DNA of 64,000 bases, from positions 248,001 to 312,000 of the forward strand of contig NZ_LS999835.1 in assembly GCF_900537175.1 (NCBI RefSeq). Direction: 5' to 3'. The translations under genes and the position numbers were made by a program. The DNA comes from Lentilitoribacter sp. Alg239-R112 (GTDB taxonomy: Bacteria; Pseudomonadota; Alphaproteobacteria; Rhizobiales; Rhizobiaceae). Positions 53,211 through 61,937 of this stretch are shown here, in pieces (position 1 is the first letter of the stretch; the number at the start of each line of letters is the position of its first letter). The notes beneath the pieces were generated by a model. That model searched no databases. It saw only the letters and a program-made list of their open reading frames with translations, and was not told where the DNA came from.

Positions 53211-53678
53211 ATGGTCATAACTCGCGCTTCAACGGATGAGATATGGATTTGGCTGGATGGAGTTCCTGATCCTGAAATTCCTGTAATTTCGGTTGTTGAT
53301 CTAGGTGTTATCAGAGATGTTTCCTGGCAGGATGATGTTCTGGAGATAACGATCACGCCAACTTATTCGGGCTGTCCGGCTATGTCTGTCATCTCACTGG
53401 ATATCGAGACAGAGCTTGCAAGAAGAGGCTTGAAGAATACCAGGATCAAAACTCAGATAGCACCTGCCTGGACAACAGACTGGTTATCAAAAAAAGGTAG
53501 AACTGAGCTAGAGAAGTTCGGTATTGCTCCACCGCGCCCAGCGGGTGGCCCGGAGCGGTGCCCGCATTGCAAATCTCTTGATGTGGAGAAAATTAGTCAG
53601 TTTGGCTCAACCCCATGTAAGGCTCAATGGCGGTGCAAAACCTGCCTTGAACCTTTCGATTATTTTAAATGTATTTAG
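53211..53678 (+). CDS. paaD: phenylacetyl-CoA epoxidase maturation protein PaaD
   Basis: A 155-residue protein of the DUF59/MIP18 family in its first part (VPDPEIPVISVVDLGVIRDV, about residues 17-36; TYSGCPAMSVI, about 56-66) with a C-terminal zinc ribbon (CPHCKSLDV, then CKTCLEPFDYFKC). PaaD helps assemble metal centres of the epoxidase. The ATG at 53211 is used; a longer reading begins inside paaC. Confidence 0.94.
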   Translation: MVITRASTDEIWIWLDGVPDPEIPVISVVDLGVIRDVSWQDDVLEITITPTYSGCPAMSVISLDIETELARRGLKNTRIKTQIAPAWTTDWLSKKGRTELEKFGIAPPRPAGGPERCPHCKSLDVEKISQFGSTPCKAQWRCKTCLEPFDYFKCI

Positions 53679-53687
53679 GAGGTGGAA

Positions 53688-54758
53688 ATGGTTCAGTTTC
53701 ATGATCTAGCAGTCACAGATATTAAGAAAACCATTCGCGATGCAGTCGTGGTAACCTTAAAACCTGAGGATGCTGATGCATTCGATTTTGTTCAAGGTCA
53801 ATATCTAACTTTTCGTAAAAAATTTGACGGCGAGGAGCTAAGACGTTCCTACTCTATTTGCGCTGGTAAAGATGATAATATTCTACAAGTAGGCATCAAA
53901 CGTGTTGATGGTGGTGCCTTCTCAACCTGGGCAAATACAGAACTAAAGGTTGGTGACCGGTTGGAGGCCATGCCTCCGATGGGGAATTTTTACAACTTAA
54001 ATGAAAGCCCGTCTGACCCGGACTATTTATGCTTTGCTGCTGGTTCCGGCATCACACCGATCTTATCCATTTTGCGGACAGGTTTGGCACGTGATCTTAC
54101 GGCGCGATATACCCTTGTTTATGCGAACCGTAATGTAAACACGATCATGTTTCGTGAAGAGCTTGAGGATCTAAAGAATGAATATTTGGATCGATTAAGC
54201 ATCATCCATGTTCTTGAAGACGATTCTCAAGATATCGAATTATTTTCGGGACGTATTGATGCGGACAAATGTGCCGGATTGTTTGAACATTGGATTGATC
54301 TCGAAAATGTCGATACCGCCTATATTTGCGGTCCAGAACCTATGATGTTGACAGTCTCTGATGCTCTGAAAGCAAATGGTCTTAACAAAGATCAAATACG
54401 TTTTGAATTGTTTGCCAGCGGCCAGCAAGGGCGCGCAAAAAAACGTGCTGCCTCTGCTGATGCGCAGACGGCTGACGTCTCTGCGAAAATAACTTTAGCC
54501 GGTGAAACGCGTTCATTTGAGATGTCCAACGATACAAGTCTTCTGGAAGCGGCTTTGCAGAACAAGCTTGATGCACCGTTTGCCTGTAAATCGGGAATAT
54601 GTTCCACTTGCAAGGCCAAGGTTGTAGAAGGTGAAGTTGAGATGATCGCCAATCACGCTCTTGAAGATTATGAAGTCGATGCAGGCTTTGTTCTTACCTG
54701 CCAGTGCTATCCAGTTTCCGATAAAGTGGTTTGGGACTATGACCAGGCAGGTGGTTAG
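53688..54758 (+). CDS. paaE: phenylacetyl-CoA epoxidase reductase PaaE
   Basis: A 356-residue reductase starting at the ATG at 53688 after AGGAGG (a GTG at 53682 is in frame). It has an FAD-binding domain (RRSYSICAG, about residue 46), an NADPH-binding domain (AAGSGITPILSIL, about 115; YICGPEPMM, about 208) and a C-terminal plant-type [2Fe-2S] domain (CKSGICSTCKAKV, about 298). It passes electrons from NADPH to PaaA. Confidence 0.95.
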   Translation: MVQFHDLAVTDIKKTIRDAVVVTLKPEDADAFDFVQGQYLTFRKKFDGEELRRSYSICAGKDDNILQVGIKRVDGGAFSTWANTELKVGDRLEAMPPMGNFYNLNESPSDPDYLCFAAGSGITPILSILRTGLARDLTARYTLVYANRNVNTIMFREELEDLKNEYLDRLSIIHVLEDDSQDIELFSGRIDADKCAGLFEHWIDLENVDTAYICGPEPMMLTVSDALKANGLNKDQIRFELFASGQQGRAKKRAASADAQTADVSAKITLAGETRSFEMSNDTSLLEAALQNKLDAPFACKSGICSTCKAKVVEGEVEMIANHALEDYEVDAGFVLTCQCYPVSDKVVWDYDQAGG

Positions 54759-54967
54759 GTATACAAGATTGCTTGGTACTTAAGCGCCTAGAAGTGTCAT
54801 GATTTTCTATAAAATGGAAATATTGACGTAAATCAAAAACATTGTGTTCATTTTCATTACTCTTGAAGTTCAAGACATAAGAGCGATCCAAGCAAATCGA
54901 TTCGAATTTTGGGTCACTTTGCTAAGGCAAATGCTTTTGCTGTGCTTGATTAGAGAGGATTGTAATA

Positions 54968-56287
54968 ATGCGCGATTTTAAAATTCCACGACGTTCTTTT
55001 CTTGGCGGCTCAGCGATCGGTCTTGCTGCTTTAGGTACATCAAGCGCAGTGACGGAAGTGGTTGCCACAACTCGCATTTCTACCAAAGCACGCGTGGTTA
55101 TAATCGGTGCAGGTGCAGCTGGAACATCTCTCGTCAATAGGCTTGTTAAGCGGTTTGATGGTGCCGTTATTACAGTAATAGATGGCCGCAAACTGCATCT
55201 TTATCAACCTGGTTTAAGTCTTGTTGCCGCAGGATTAAAACCAGCGAATTACACTGTTTCTCAAACAAGAGATTGGCTTCCCAAAGATATTGCATATGTA
55301 AATGATATGGTGGCCTCTATTGATCCGGTTGGCAAAATTGTTTCGACAACAGCAGGAGATAATATTCCCTACGATTTTCTTATTGTCGCCCCGGGCTTGG
55401 TGCTGGATCATGATGCAATTGAAGGTTTCTCGCTTGATCTTGTCGGGACAAACGGCATTGGAGCGCTTTATGCAGGACCAGAATATGCAGCCAAAACATG
55501 GATGGCTGCCTCAAAGTTTACGCAAGAGGGTGGCGTAGGTGTTTTCACGCGTCCCGCTACAGAAATGAAATGTGCAGGCGCACCATTGAAGCACACTTTC
55601 CTGATTGATGACATAGCAAGCAGAGAAATTGGGCGTAGCAAATTTGAAATTAATTATGCAGCCCATAGTAAGTCATTGTTTGGTGTTCCCATAGTATCAG
55701 AAAAGGTACGGATGTTGTTTGACGATCGTGGGATTAAGCCAGTTTATTCTCATGTTCTAAAAACGATTGATCCTGGTCGGCGTATGGCAACTTTTAAAAC
55801 ACCTGCGGGCGATCAGGAAATGGAATATGACTATTTACATGTTATTCCGCCACAGCGTGCACCAGATGTTATTCGTCAATCTGGTTTGAGCTGGTCGGAT
55901 AAATGGATCGATCAGGGCTGGGTCGAATGTGATAAACAAACCCTACGCCATCTGCGCTATCCTGAAATTTTTGCATTGGGCGATGTTGCGGGCGTTCCCA
56001 AAGGGAAAACTGCTGCTAGTGTAAAATGGCAAGTTCCGGTGGTTGAAGACCATCTCGTTGCGGCTATCGAAGGAAAAGAGGGAACTCGACTTTATGATGG
56101 GTATACGTCTTGCCCTCTCATTACACGTGTTGGACGGGCAATGTTGATTGAGTTTGATTATCAAAACAATCTGACACCAAGTTTCCCAGGCATTATAGCG
56201 CCGCTAGAAGAGCTTTGGATCAGTTGGTTGATGAAAGAGGTTGCGCTTAAAGCAACATATAACGCCATGTTGCGCGGCAAAGCATAG
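54968..56287 (+). CDS. Tat-exported FAD oxidoreductase, sulfide:quinone-reductase-like
   Basis: A 439-residue flavoprotein starting with a twin-arginine signal (PRRSFLGGSAIGLAALG, residues 6-22). The FAD site is VVIIGAGAAGTSLVNRLVKR (about 43-62). Cysteines in the positions expected for sulfide:quinone reductase occur in EMKCAGAPLKHTF (about 201) and GYTSCPLITRVGRAML (about 383), and ALGDVAGVPKGKTAASVKW (about 337-355) is the conserved FAD/quinone loop. It probably oxidises sulfide or another sulfur compound at the membrane. It sits oddly in a phenylacetate region. Confidence 0.9.
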   Translation: MRDFKIPRRSFLGGSAIGLAALGTSSAVTEVVATTRISTKARVVIIGAGAAGTSLVNRLVKRFDGAVITVIDGRKLHLYQPGLSLVAAGLKPANYTVSQTRDWLPKDIAYVNDMVASIDPVGKIVSTTAGDNIPYDFLIVAPGLVLDHDAIEGFSLDLVGTNGIGALYAGPEYAAKTWMAASKFTQEGGVGVFTRPATEMKCAGAPLKHTFLIDDIASREIGRSKFEINYAAHSKSLFGVPIVSEKVRMLFDDRGIKPVYSHVLKTIDPGRRMATFKTPAGDQEMEYDYLHVIPPQRAPDVIRQSGLSWSDKWIDQGWVECDKQTLRHLRYPEIFALGDVAGVPKGKTAASVKWQVPVVEDHLVAAIEGKEGTRLYDGYTSCPLITRVGRAMLIEFDYQNNLTPSFPGIIAPLEELWISWLMKEVALKATYNAMLRGKA

Positions 56288-56298
56288 GGAGAAGTTAG

Positions 56299-56640
56299 AT
56301 GAAAGAATTAACTTTTGAAACAATGCTGGCGGTCTTTGAAGAGATTTTTGGTCGCGGTTTATTTTGGACGATGGTTGTCGTCGCGTTGCTCATTACCATT
56401 GCATACCTTTACGTTCTTTTTCGAGATCGAGCGATGTCGATGCGTAAGTTCGTTTTGGCACAACTTTCAATGCCTATCGGAGCTATTGGCGCAGTGTTAT
56501 TTTTGCAAGAAGTAACCAGTTCCAACTTTGCAGACATTGGAGGCTCAATAGATGTATTTGTACTGCTCAGTGTGGCGGCGATTGGCGCGGTAGGTATTGC
56601 AATTTTGGTTTATACATTGCAGTCGCTGTTTAGAAGTTAG
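56299..56640 (+). CDS. small membrane protein next to the SQR-like gene (DUF5368-like)
   Basis: A 113-residue protein with three hydrophobic helices at about residues 21-40 (FWTMVVVALLITIAYLYVLF), 51-68 and 84-108. Start supported by GGGAGAAG. It follows the SQR-like gene by 11 bp. I recall DUF5368 proteins as partners of such flavoproteins in alphaproteobacteria; this family name is only moderately sure. It may anchor the exported flavoprotein or pass electrons to quinone. Confidence 0.75.
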   Translation: MKELTFETMLAVFEEIFGRGLFWTMVVVALLITIAYLYVLFRDRAMSMRKFVLAQLSMPIGAIGAVLFLQEVTSSNFADIGGSIDVFVLLSVAAIGAVGIAILVYTLQSLFRS

Positions 56641-56655
56641 TTATATCCAAAGAAC

Positions 56656-57252
56656 TTAAAGCCCGGGAATGCCTTTTAAACAAAGCTTGCTGACAATCTG
56701 CGCATAATCTTCACGCTGTTTTTTACCTGCACCTGCATTCCACATGTAAAACCAATTAAGCATGCCAAAGAGTGACATCGTTGCTGCGCGTAATTTATCT
56801 TTGTCACCATCGAAAATAGCAGGCGCTATGCCATCCACCAGGACAGCAACGTGTTTGACCAAATCGCGTTGGTAGCCAACTAAAATATCTTGCTGCTTCT
56901 TCGGCAGATGTTTAATGGCTTCGGCCTGTAGCCGATGCTCATTATCGGCGCCTTTATATGCCAGCAGTATTTCTAGAATTGTTGCTTCCAATCGCCCCTC
57001 TGGCGTCAAATCCTCTAATGACATGGAGCATATGCGGTCTCGCAATTCAGACAAATAATTATCCAATATGTCGAAAAGTATATCGTCCTTGCTTTTATAA
57101 TAATGATAGATGTTAGCTTTGGAAATTTGGCAGGCTTTGGCAACGCTGCTTACGGATGCTCGGTCAAAGCTCTCCTCGGCGAATAATTTTGCTGCTCGAT
57201 CCAGGATCAAGCGGCTTTTATCATCATAGTCTTTAGCAATTGTGCGGGCCAC
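56656..57252 (-). CDS. paaR: TetR-family regulator of phenylacetate catabolism (PaaR-type)
   Basis: A 198-residue TetR regulator starting at GTG 57252, right after the paaK stop, with GGTGAG upstream. The helix-turn-helix is in AAKLFAEESFDRASVSSVAK, ACQISKANIYHYYKSKDDIL (about residues 19-60). It is the last gene of the paaG-paaI-paaK-paaR unit. In other bacteria TetR-type PaaR senses phenylacetyl-CoA and represses paa genes. The repeated palindromes at 49745 and 59825 are good candidate sites. The symbol is given from context. Confidence 0.85.
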   Translation of the reverse strand: MARTIAKDYDDKSRLILDRAAKLFAEESFDRASVSSVAKACQISKANIYHYYKSKDDILFDILDNYLSELRDRICSMSLEDLTPEGRLEATILEILLAYKGADNEHRLQAEAIKHLPKKQQDILVGYQRDLVKHVAVLVDGIAPAIFDGDKDKLRAATMSLFGMLNWFYMWNAGAGKKQREDYAQIVSKLCLKGIPGL

Positions 57253-58566
57253 TCAGCGCTCACCTTCTCTATTATCGACAACACGTTGGGCTTTGCCTTG
57301 TGAACGCTCCACAGCGCCAGGGTCACCAACGACGATCTCAGTTGATATTCCTACCACATCTTTGATACGCTTTGTAAGCATGCGAGCGGCTGCATCCTTG
57401 CTGAGCTCGTCAGCCGCATCAGCATTTGCTTCCACATGTACGCGCATCGCATCCATGCGACCTGCACGGTATAATTCAATTTGGAAATGCGGTGCAAGAC
57501 CACCTGTTGCCATTAACTGTTCTTCGATCTGGGTGGGAAATACATTTACACCACGCAGTATGATCATATCATCAGTACGACCTGTAATTTTTTCCATACG
57601 ACGCATGGCACGAGCTGTGCCCGGCATGAGTCTGGTTAAATCTTTTGTCCGATAACGGATCATCGGTATTCCCTCTTTAGTCAGAGTGGTGAAGACCAAT
57701 TCGCCTCGCTCTCCATCTTTGACAGGCTCCAAAGTGTTTGGATCGACAATTTCTGGATAGAAGTGATCTTCCCAAACATGCAAGCCATCTTTCGATTCGA
57801 CACATTCATTGGCAACGCCAGGCCCCATAATTTCTGACAATCCATAGATGTCCACAGCATGCATGTCAAAAGCGCGTTCAACCTCATCACGCATAGCATT
57901 GGTCCATGGTTCTGCCCCAAAAATACCGACTTGTAATGAACTTTCACGCGGGTCCAGTCCCTGTTTATGAAATTCTTCCAAGATATTGAGCATATAAGAG
58001 GGTGTTACCGTAATAGCTTGTGGTTTGAAATCGTTTATCAGGCCAACCTGTTTTTGTGTTTGCCCGCCGCTCATAGGCACAACCGTCGCGCCTAAACGTT
58101 CAATGCCGTGGTGAGCGCCAAGCCCTCCTGTGAAAAGGCCATAACCATAAGAATTGTGAACCATTTCACCGGGTCTTACGCCTGCAGCTCTCAGCGAGCG
58201 TGCAACCATGTCGGCAAAGACATCGCAGTCATTTTTAGTATAACCCACAACGGTGGCTTTACCTGTTGTTCCTGATGATGCGTGAATTCGTTGAATCTTC
58301 TCGCGGGGTACTGCGAATAAACCGAACGGATAATTATCGCGAAGGTCATCTTTAACAGTGAATGGGAATTTTGAAATGTCGCTCAATGTTTTCAGGTCAT
58401 CCGGGTGGACACCCTTTTCATCGAACCGCTTTTTATACATCGGAACATTATTATAAGCGTGATTTAACGACCACTTCATACGTTGCAATTGAAGGGATGA
58501 AATTTCATCCCGACTGGCAATCTCTATAGGCTCCAGTTCTTCACGTTTTGCTCCAAGATCTTTCAT
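57253..58566 (-). CDS. paaK: phenylacetate-CoA ligase
   Basis: A 437-residue AMP-forming ligase starting at 58566 after GGAGG. It converts phenylacetate, ATP and CoA to phenylacetyl-CoA. Signature parts are HASSGTTGKATVVGYTKND (about residues 88-106), NSYGYGLFTGGLGAHHGIER (about 130-149), DIYGLSEIMGPGVANEC (about 234-250) and TGRTDDMIILRGVNVFPTQI (about 322-341). The longer ORF reading overlaps paaI and has no support. It lies between paaI (1 bp) and paaR (0 bp). Confidence 0.96.
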   Translation of the reverse strand: MKDLGAKREELEPIEIASRDEISSLQLQRMKWSLNHAYNNVPMYKKRFDEKGVHPDDLKTLSDISKFPFTVKDDLRDNYPFGLFAVPREKIQRIHASSGTTGKATVVGYTKNDCDVFADMVARSLRAAGVRPGEMVHNSYGYGLFTGGLGAHHGIERLGATVVPMSGGQTQKQVGLINDFKPQAITVTPSYMLNILEEFHKQGLDPRESSLQVGIFGAEPWTNAMRDEVERAFDMHAVDIYGLSEIMGPGVANECVESKDGLHVWEDHFYPEIVDPNTLEPVKDGERGELVFTTLTKEGIPMIRYRTKDLTRLMPGTARAMRRMEKITGRTDDMIILRGVNVFPTQIEEQLMATGGLAPHFQIELYRAGRMDAMRVHVEANADAADELSKDAAARMLTKRIKDVVGISTEIVVGDPGAVERSQGKAQRVVDNREGER

Positions 58567-58567
58567 T

Positions 58568-59002
58568 TTATTCCTCCGAAAAAAGGTGCCCGCTGATCGC
58601 CCGAGATGCGCCTCTGAACACAGCAATAATTTCATTATTCTGATTGGTAACAGTCACATCAGTTATGCCGTTGCGACCTGTAAGATTAGTTTCTTGAGCG
58701 TTGGCTGTCAGTATGTCCCCTACCTTTGCGGGCGCTAGATAACTGATCGAATTGTGCTGCGCGACGGTGGATTGATTGCGGCTATTGCATGCAAAAGCAA
58801 ATGCACTATCGGCAAGCGCAAAGGTAATTCCTCCATGACAAATACCGTGACCGTTGGCATGGTGAGCCTCAATTTTCAAGCGTATCGTTGCACAACCTTC
58901 ATCGACTTCAACCATTTCCATGCCAATCCAAGTGCTGGCATTATCGTCATTCCACATGGTTTCGGCAGATTTTTCGGCGCGTTGTTTTGGTGTCATGTTC
59001 AT
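58568..59002 (-). CDS. paaI: hydroxyphenylacetyl-CoA thioesterase
   Basis: A 144-residue hot-dog thioesterase. HANGHGICHGGITFALADSA (about residues 48-67) is the active-site region, and NSISYLAPAKVGDILTANAQ follows (about 84-103). PaaI releases CoA from stalled ring-hydroxylated or epoxide CoA esters. It overlaps paaG by 4 bp and ends 1 bp before paaK. Confidence 0.94.
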   Translation of the reverse strand: MNMTPKQRAEKSAETMWNDDNASTWIGMEMVEVDEGCATIRLKIEAHHANGHGICHGGITFALADSAFAFACNSRNQSTVAQHNSISYLAPAKVGDILTANAQETNLTGRNGITDVTVTNQNNEIIAVFRGASRAISGHLFSEE

Positions 59003-59784
59003 TGTCCTGCGAAATTTGCTGCCCGTTTTTCTAAAAATGCGCTGACGCCTTCGGCATAGTCAGATGTTTCACCGCAGAGCTTCTGGCTTTTAGCCTCCAG
59101 CTCCAATTGTTCATCCAATGAATTCGTGTGTGCAGCCTGAATAGCCTTTTTTGTCATGCCGAGACCAACTGTCGGGCCATTGGCCATTTGAATTGCTAAG
59201 GCCTCTGCATCCTTTATAAATGTTTCATCTGGTAGGGCTTTCCAGATTAAACCCCACTCGGCAGCCTGAATGGCGCTGAGTGGTTCGGCTGTCATTGCCA
59301 ATGCTTTTGCTCGTGCTTCACCTAAAAGCTTGGTTAAAGACCAACTCCCGCCACCATCCGGCACCAAGCCAACTTTGGCAAAAGACTGAATAAACTTTGC
59401 ACTTTCAGTCGCCACGACAATATCGCAAGCCAGTGCGATATTTGCGCCAGCTCCCGCCGCTACCCCATTTACTGCACAGATTATCGGAATATCGAGAGAG
59501 CGTATGAGACGTACGAGAGGGTTATAAAAATTTGCAATTGTTGTACCCAAGTCTGGTGGCGTATCCATTTTGGAAGGATCTCGGTCACCCAAATCCTGAC
59601 CCGCACAGAACCCGCGTCCAGCGCCAGTAAGTAAAACAGCGCGCGCGCCGTTATCGCGTGCACTTTCAAGCGCCTTACGTAATGCTAAATGCATTTCGTC
59701 ATTAAAACTATTTAGCCGATCAGGTCGGTTCAACGTAATCTTGACTAGATTACCAATTTGTTCGGTTAGAATTGTTTCACTCAT
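58999..59784 (-). CDS. paaG: 1,2-epoxyphenylacetyl-CoA isomerase
   Basis: A 261-residue crotonase starting at 59784 after GGGAGG. AGRGFCAGQDLGDRDPSKMD (about residues 60-79) is the oxyanion segment and AVNGVAAGAGANIALACDIV (about 104-123) the second. AKVGLVPDGGGSWSLTKLLG (about 136-155) includes the aspartate used by this group. PaaG turns the epoxide into an oxepin-CoA and also moves double bonds later in the pathway. First gene of its unit, divergent from the PaaH-like gene. Confidence 0.95.
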   Translation of the reverse strand: MSETILTEQIGNLVKITLNRPDRLNSFNDEMHLALRKALESARDNGARAVLLTGAGRGFCAGQDLGDRDPSKMDTPPDLGTTIANFYNPLVRLIRSLDIPIICAVNGVAAGAGANIALACDIVVATESAKFIQSFAKVGLVPDGGGSWSLTKLLGEARAKALAMTAEPLSAIQAAEWGLIWKALPDETFIKDAEALAIQMANGPTVGLGMTKKAIQAAHTNSLDEQLELEAKSQKLCGETSDYAEGVSAFLEKRAANFAGQ

Positions 59785-59824
59785 ATGATGACCTCCCGCA
59801 TTCAGCATTTTCATACTTGCATAA

Positions 59825-59838
59825 ACCGTCTGGTTGGT
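59825..59838. promoter_or_regulatory. PaaR-like operator between paaG and paaH
   Basis: ACCGTCTGGTTGGT lies in the 91-bp region between the divergent starts of paaG (59784) and the PaaH-like gene (59876). The adjoining bases on both sides (AAA before, CAATA after) also agree with those around the TRAP-operon site at 49745-49758. A single site could repress both directions. Confidence 0.6.
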
Positions 59839-59875
59839 CAATAATAGAGTTCTGAGAGAGGTAAAGGAACTTCAA

Positions 59876-61912
59876 ATGCAGGCTCAATTGGTTACTGTTG
59901 ATATGGTTGATGAGATCGCGATCGTTCGCGTAGATAATCCGCCGGTAAATGCAACATCAACCGCTATGAGGATTGGTCTGTTGGATGCTGTGCATGAAGT
60001 GGAACAGCTGGGCGCTCTAGCTGCCATTCTGATTGGTAAAGGTAGAACATTTATTGCTGGTGGCGATATGAGCGAGTTTGATGCGCCACCCGTAGAACCG
60101 CACTTACCTGATGTTGTGCAGGCGATAGAAGATAGTTCAGTGCCGTTTATTGCTGCGATGCATGGAAATGTGCTTGGCGGTGGGCTTGAGATTGCTATGG
60201 GTTGCGCTTGGCGTATTGCGCTTGAAGGTACAAAATTTGGAATGCCTGAAGTCAATGTAGGACTTATTCCGGGTGCAGGTGGAACACAGCGCTTGCCTCG
60301 TTTGGTTGGAACCAAACTTGCATTGGATATGTGTGCCAACGGCACAATGATTAAAGCAGAAGAATTTTATTCAGCGGGTGGGGTGGATCTCATCGTTGCG
60401 GCTAATCTTGAGATCGAGGCCATTGTGTTTGCAAAAAAAAACAAGTGCCGCCCATCAAAAATTTGTACCCGTACAGCCTTACAATGCAGCGCTGAGGAGT
60501 TGGAGCTTGCGCGTACTCAGATTGAAAAGAAGGCCAGAGGGCGACAGGCACCACTTCTGAATTTTGAAGCCGTCCAGTGGTCTGCTGAACCTTTTAATGT
60601 GGGGCAGCCTAAGGAACGTTCGCTCCATTTGGAACTTCGACAGTCTGACGAAAGTAAAGCATTGCGCCATGCTTTTTTCGCTGAGCGGTCTGTTGCCAAG
60701 CCATCAGTTATTCACGGTGTTCACCCGCTTGAGATCAAAAAAGTAGTTGTTGTTGGCGGTGGATTGATGGGGTCTGGTATTGCAACATCCCTTTTGAATG
60801 CTGGCAAGATTGTTACGCTTATTGAGCGCGATGAAAGTGCATGTGAGCAGGCCATTCAACGTGTTGAGCAAAATCTAACAGCTGCAGAGAAGCGTGGTTT
60901 AATTACATCAGAGCAACAACTAGCGCGTTTGAAGCTCTTTACCACAACTCTTGATTACCGAGATAGCAACGGACATGATCTGGCTATTGAGGCGGTTTTT
61001 GAAGATGTTGCAGTAAAACGCAAGGTGTTTAACTCTCTCGGAAAATTTATGGATGAGGATGCAATATTAGCAACCAATACATCCTATCTGGATCCACAAA
61101 ACATATTTGAGGGTATCGCAAATCCGGAGCGTTGCGTAGGACTGCACTTCTTTAGCCCTGCTCATATTATGAAATTGTTGGAAGTGATTTATCTGCCACA
61201 AACGTCGGCACAAACAGTAAGCACGGCATTTGCATTAGCGAAGACCCTTCGAAAAACGGCAGTCCTTTCTGGCATTTGTGATGGGTTTATTGGTAACCGT
61301 ATTTTGGCTGCATATCGGCGAGAAGCAGAATTTTTACTTGCAGATGGCGCATTGCCCGAAGAGGTTGATCAAGCCATGCGAGACTTTGGCATGGCAATGG
61401 GGCCTTTTGAAGCGCAAGATATGAGCGGTTTGCAAATTGCCTGGGCCAATCGAAAATTGCAAGCTCAAACACGTAATCCAAACATGCGATATGTGACAAT
61501 TGCGGATCATTTATGTGAGATTGAAAGGTTTGGTCAACACAGCGGCAAAGGCTGGTATGATTATCCGAGCGGACCAAAGTCAAAAGTGGCGTCTGAGGAT
61601 GTTACTAATATCATCGAAGACTATTCTACGGCCAACAACATTACCCGCAGAAATTACTCCAACGATGAAATTGCAGACCGTCTATTAGCCATCATAGCTA
61701 ACGAAGGCGCGTTGATCGTTGAAGAAGGAATTGCTGAAAATGCGGCAGCGGTAGATGTGGTCAAATTACATGGCTACGGCTTTCCTCGCTGGCGCGGTGG
61801 ACCCATGCATTTTGCCCTTCAACACAAACGCAAGGCTTTTTCACAGATTCTAAAACAAAGTGCAGCGGAAAGCGGTGAGACATATTTGATAGCCGCGGCC
61901 TTCCGCGACTGA
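59876..61912 (+). CDS. fused enoyl-CoA hydratase / 3-hydroxyacyl-CoA dehydrogenase (PaaF-PaaH-type)
   Basis: A 678-residue bifunctional protein. The N-terminal crotonase part has HGNVLGGGLEIAMGCAWRIA (about residues 97-116) and GMPEVNVGLIPGAGGTQRLP (about 121-140). The NAD-binding part begins KVVVVGGGLMGSGIATSLLN (about 288-307) and has GLHFFSPAHIMKLLEV (about 421-436) and GFIGNRILAAYRREAEFLL (about 468-486). It would hydrate 2,3-dehydroadipyl-CoA and oxidise 3-hydroxyadipyl-CoA; no separate paaF or paaH is seen. AAGGAA precedes the ATG. Confidence 0.92.
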   Translation: MQAQLVTVDMVDEIAIVRVDNPPVNATSTAMRIGLLDAVHEVEQLGALAAILIGKGRTFIAGGDMSEFDAPPVEPHLPDVVQAIEDSSVPFIAAMHGNVLGGGLEIAMGCAWRIALEGTKFGMPEVNVGLIPGAGGTQRLPRLVGTKLALDMCANGTMIKAEEFYSAGGVDLIVAANLEIEAIVFAKKNKCRPSKICTRTALQCSAEELELARTQIEKKARGRQAPLLNFEAVQWSAEPFNVGQPKERSLHLELRQSDESKALRHAFFAERSVAKPSVIHGVHPLEIKKVVVVGGGLMGSGIATSLLNAGKIVTLIERDESACEQAIQRVEQNLTAAEKRGLITSEQQLARLKLFTTTLDYRDSNGHDLAIEAVFEDVAVKRKVFNSLGKFMDEDAILATNTSYLDPQNIFEGIANPERCVGLHFFSPAHIMKLLEVIYLPQTSAQTVSTAFALAKTLRKTAVLSGICDGFIGNRILAAYRREAEFLLADGALPEEVDQAMRDFGMAMGPFEAQDMSGLQIAWANRKLQAQTRNPNMRYVTIADHLCEIERFGQHSGKGWYDYPSGPKSKVASEDVTNIIEDYSTANNITRRNYSNDEIADRLLAIIANEGALIVEEGIAENAAAVDVVKLHGYGFPRWRGGPMHFALQHKRKAFSQILKQSAAESGETYLIAAAFRD

Positions 61913-61937
61913 TCCAAGCTTAAAGAGGAAGACTAAA

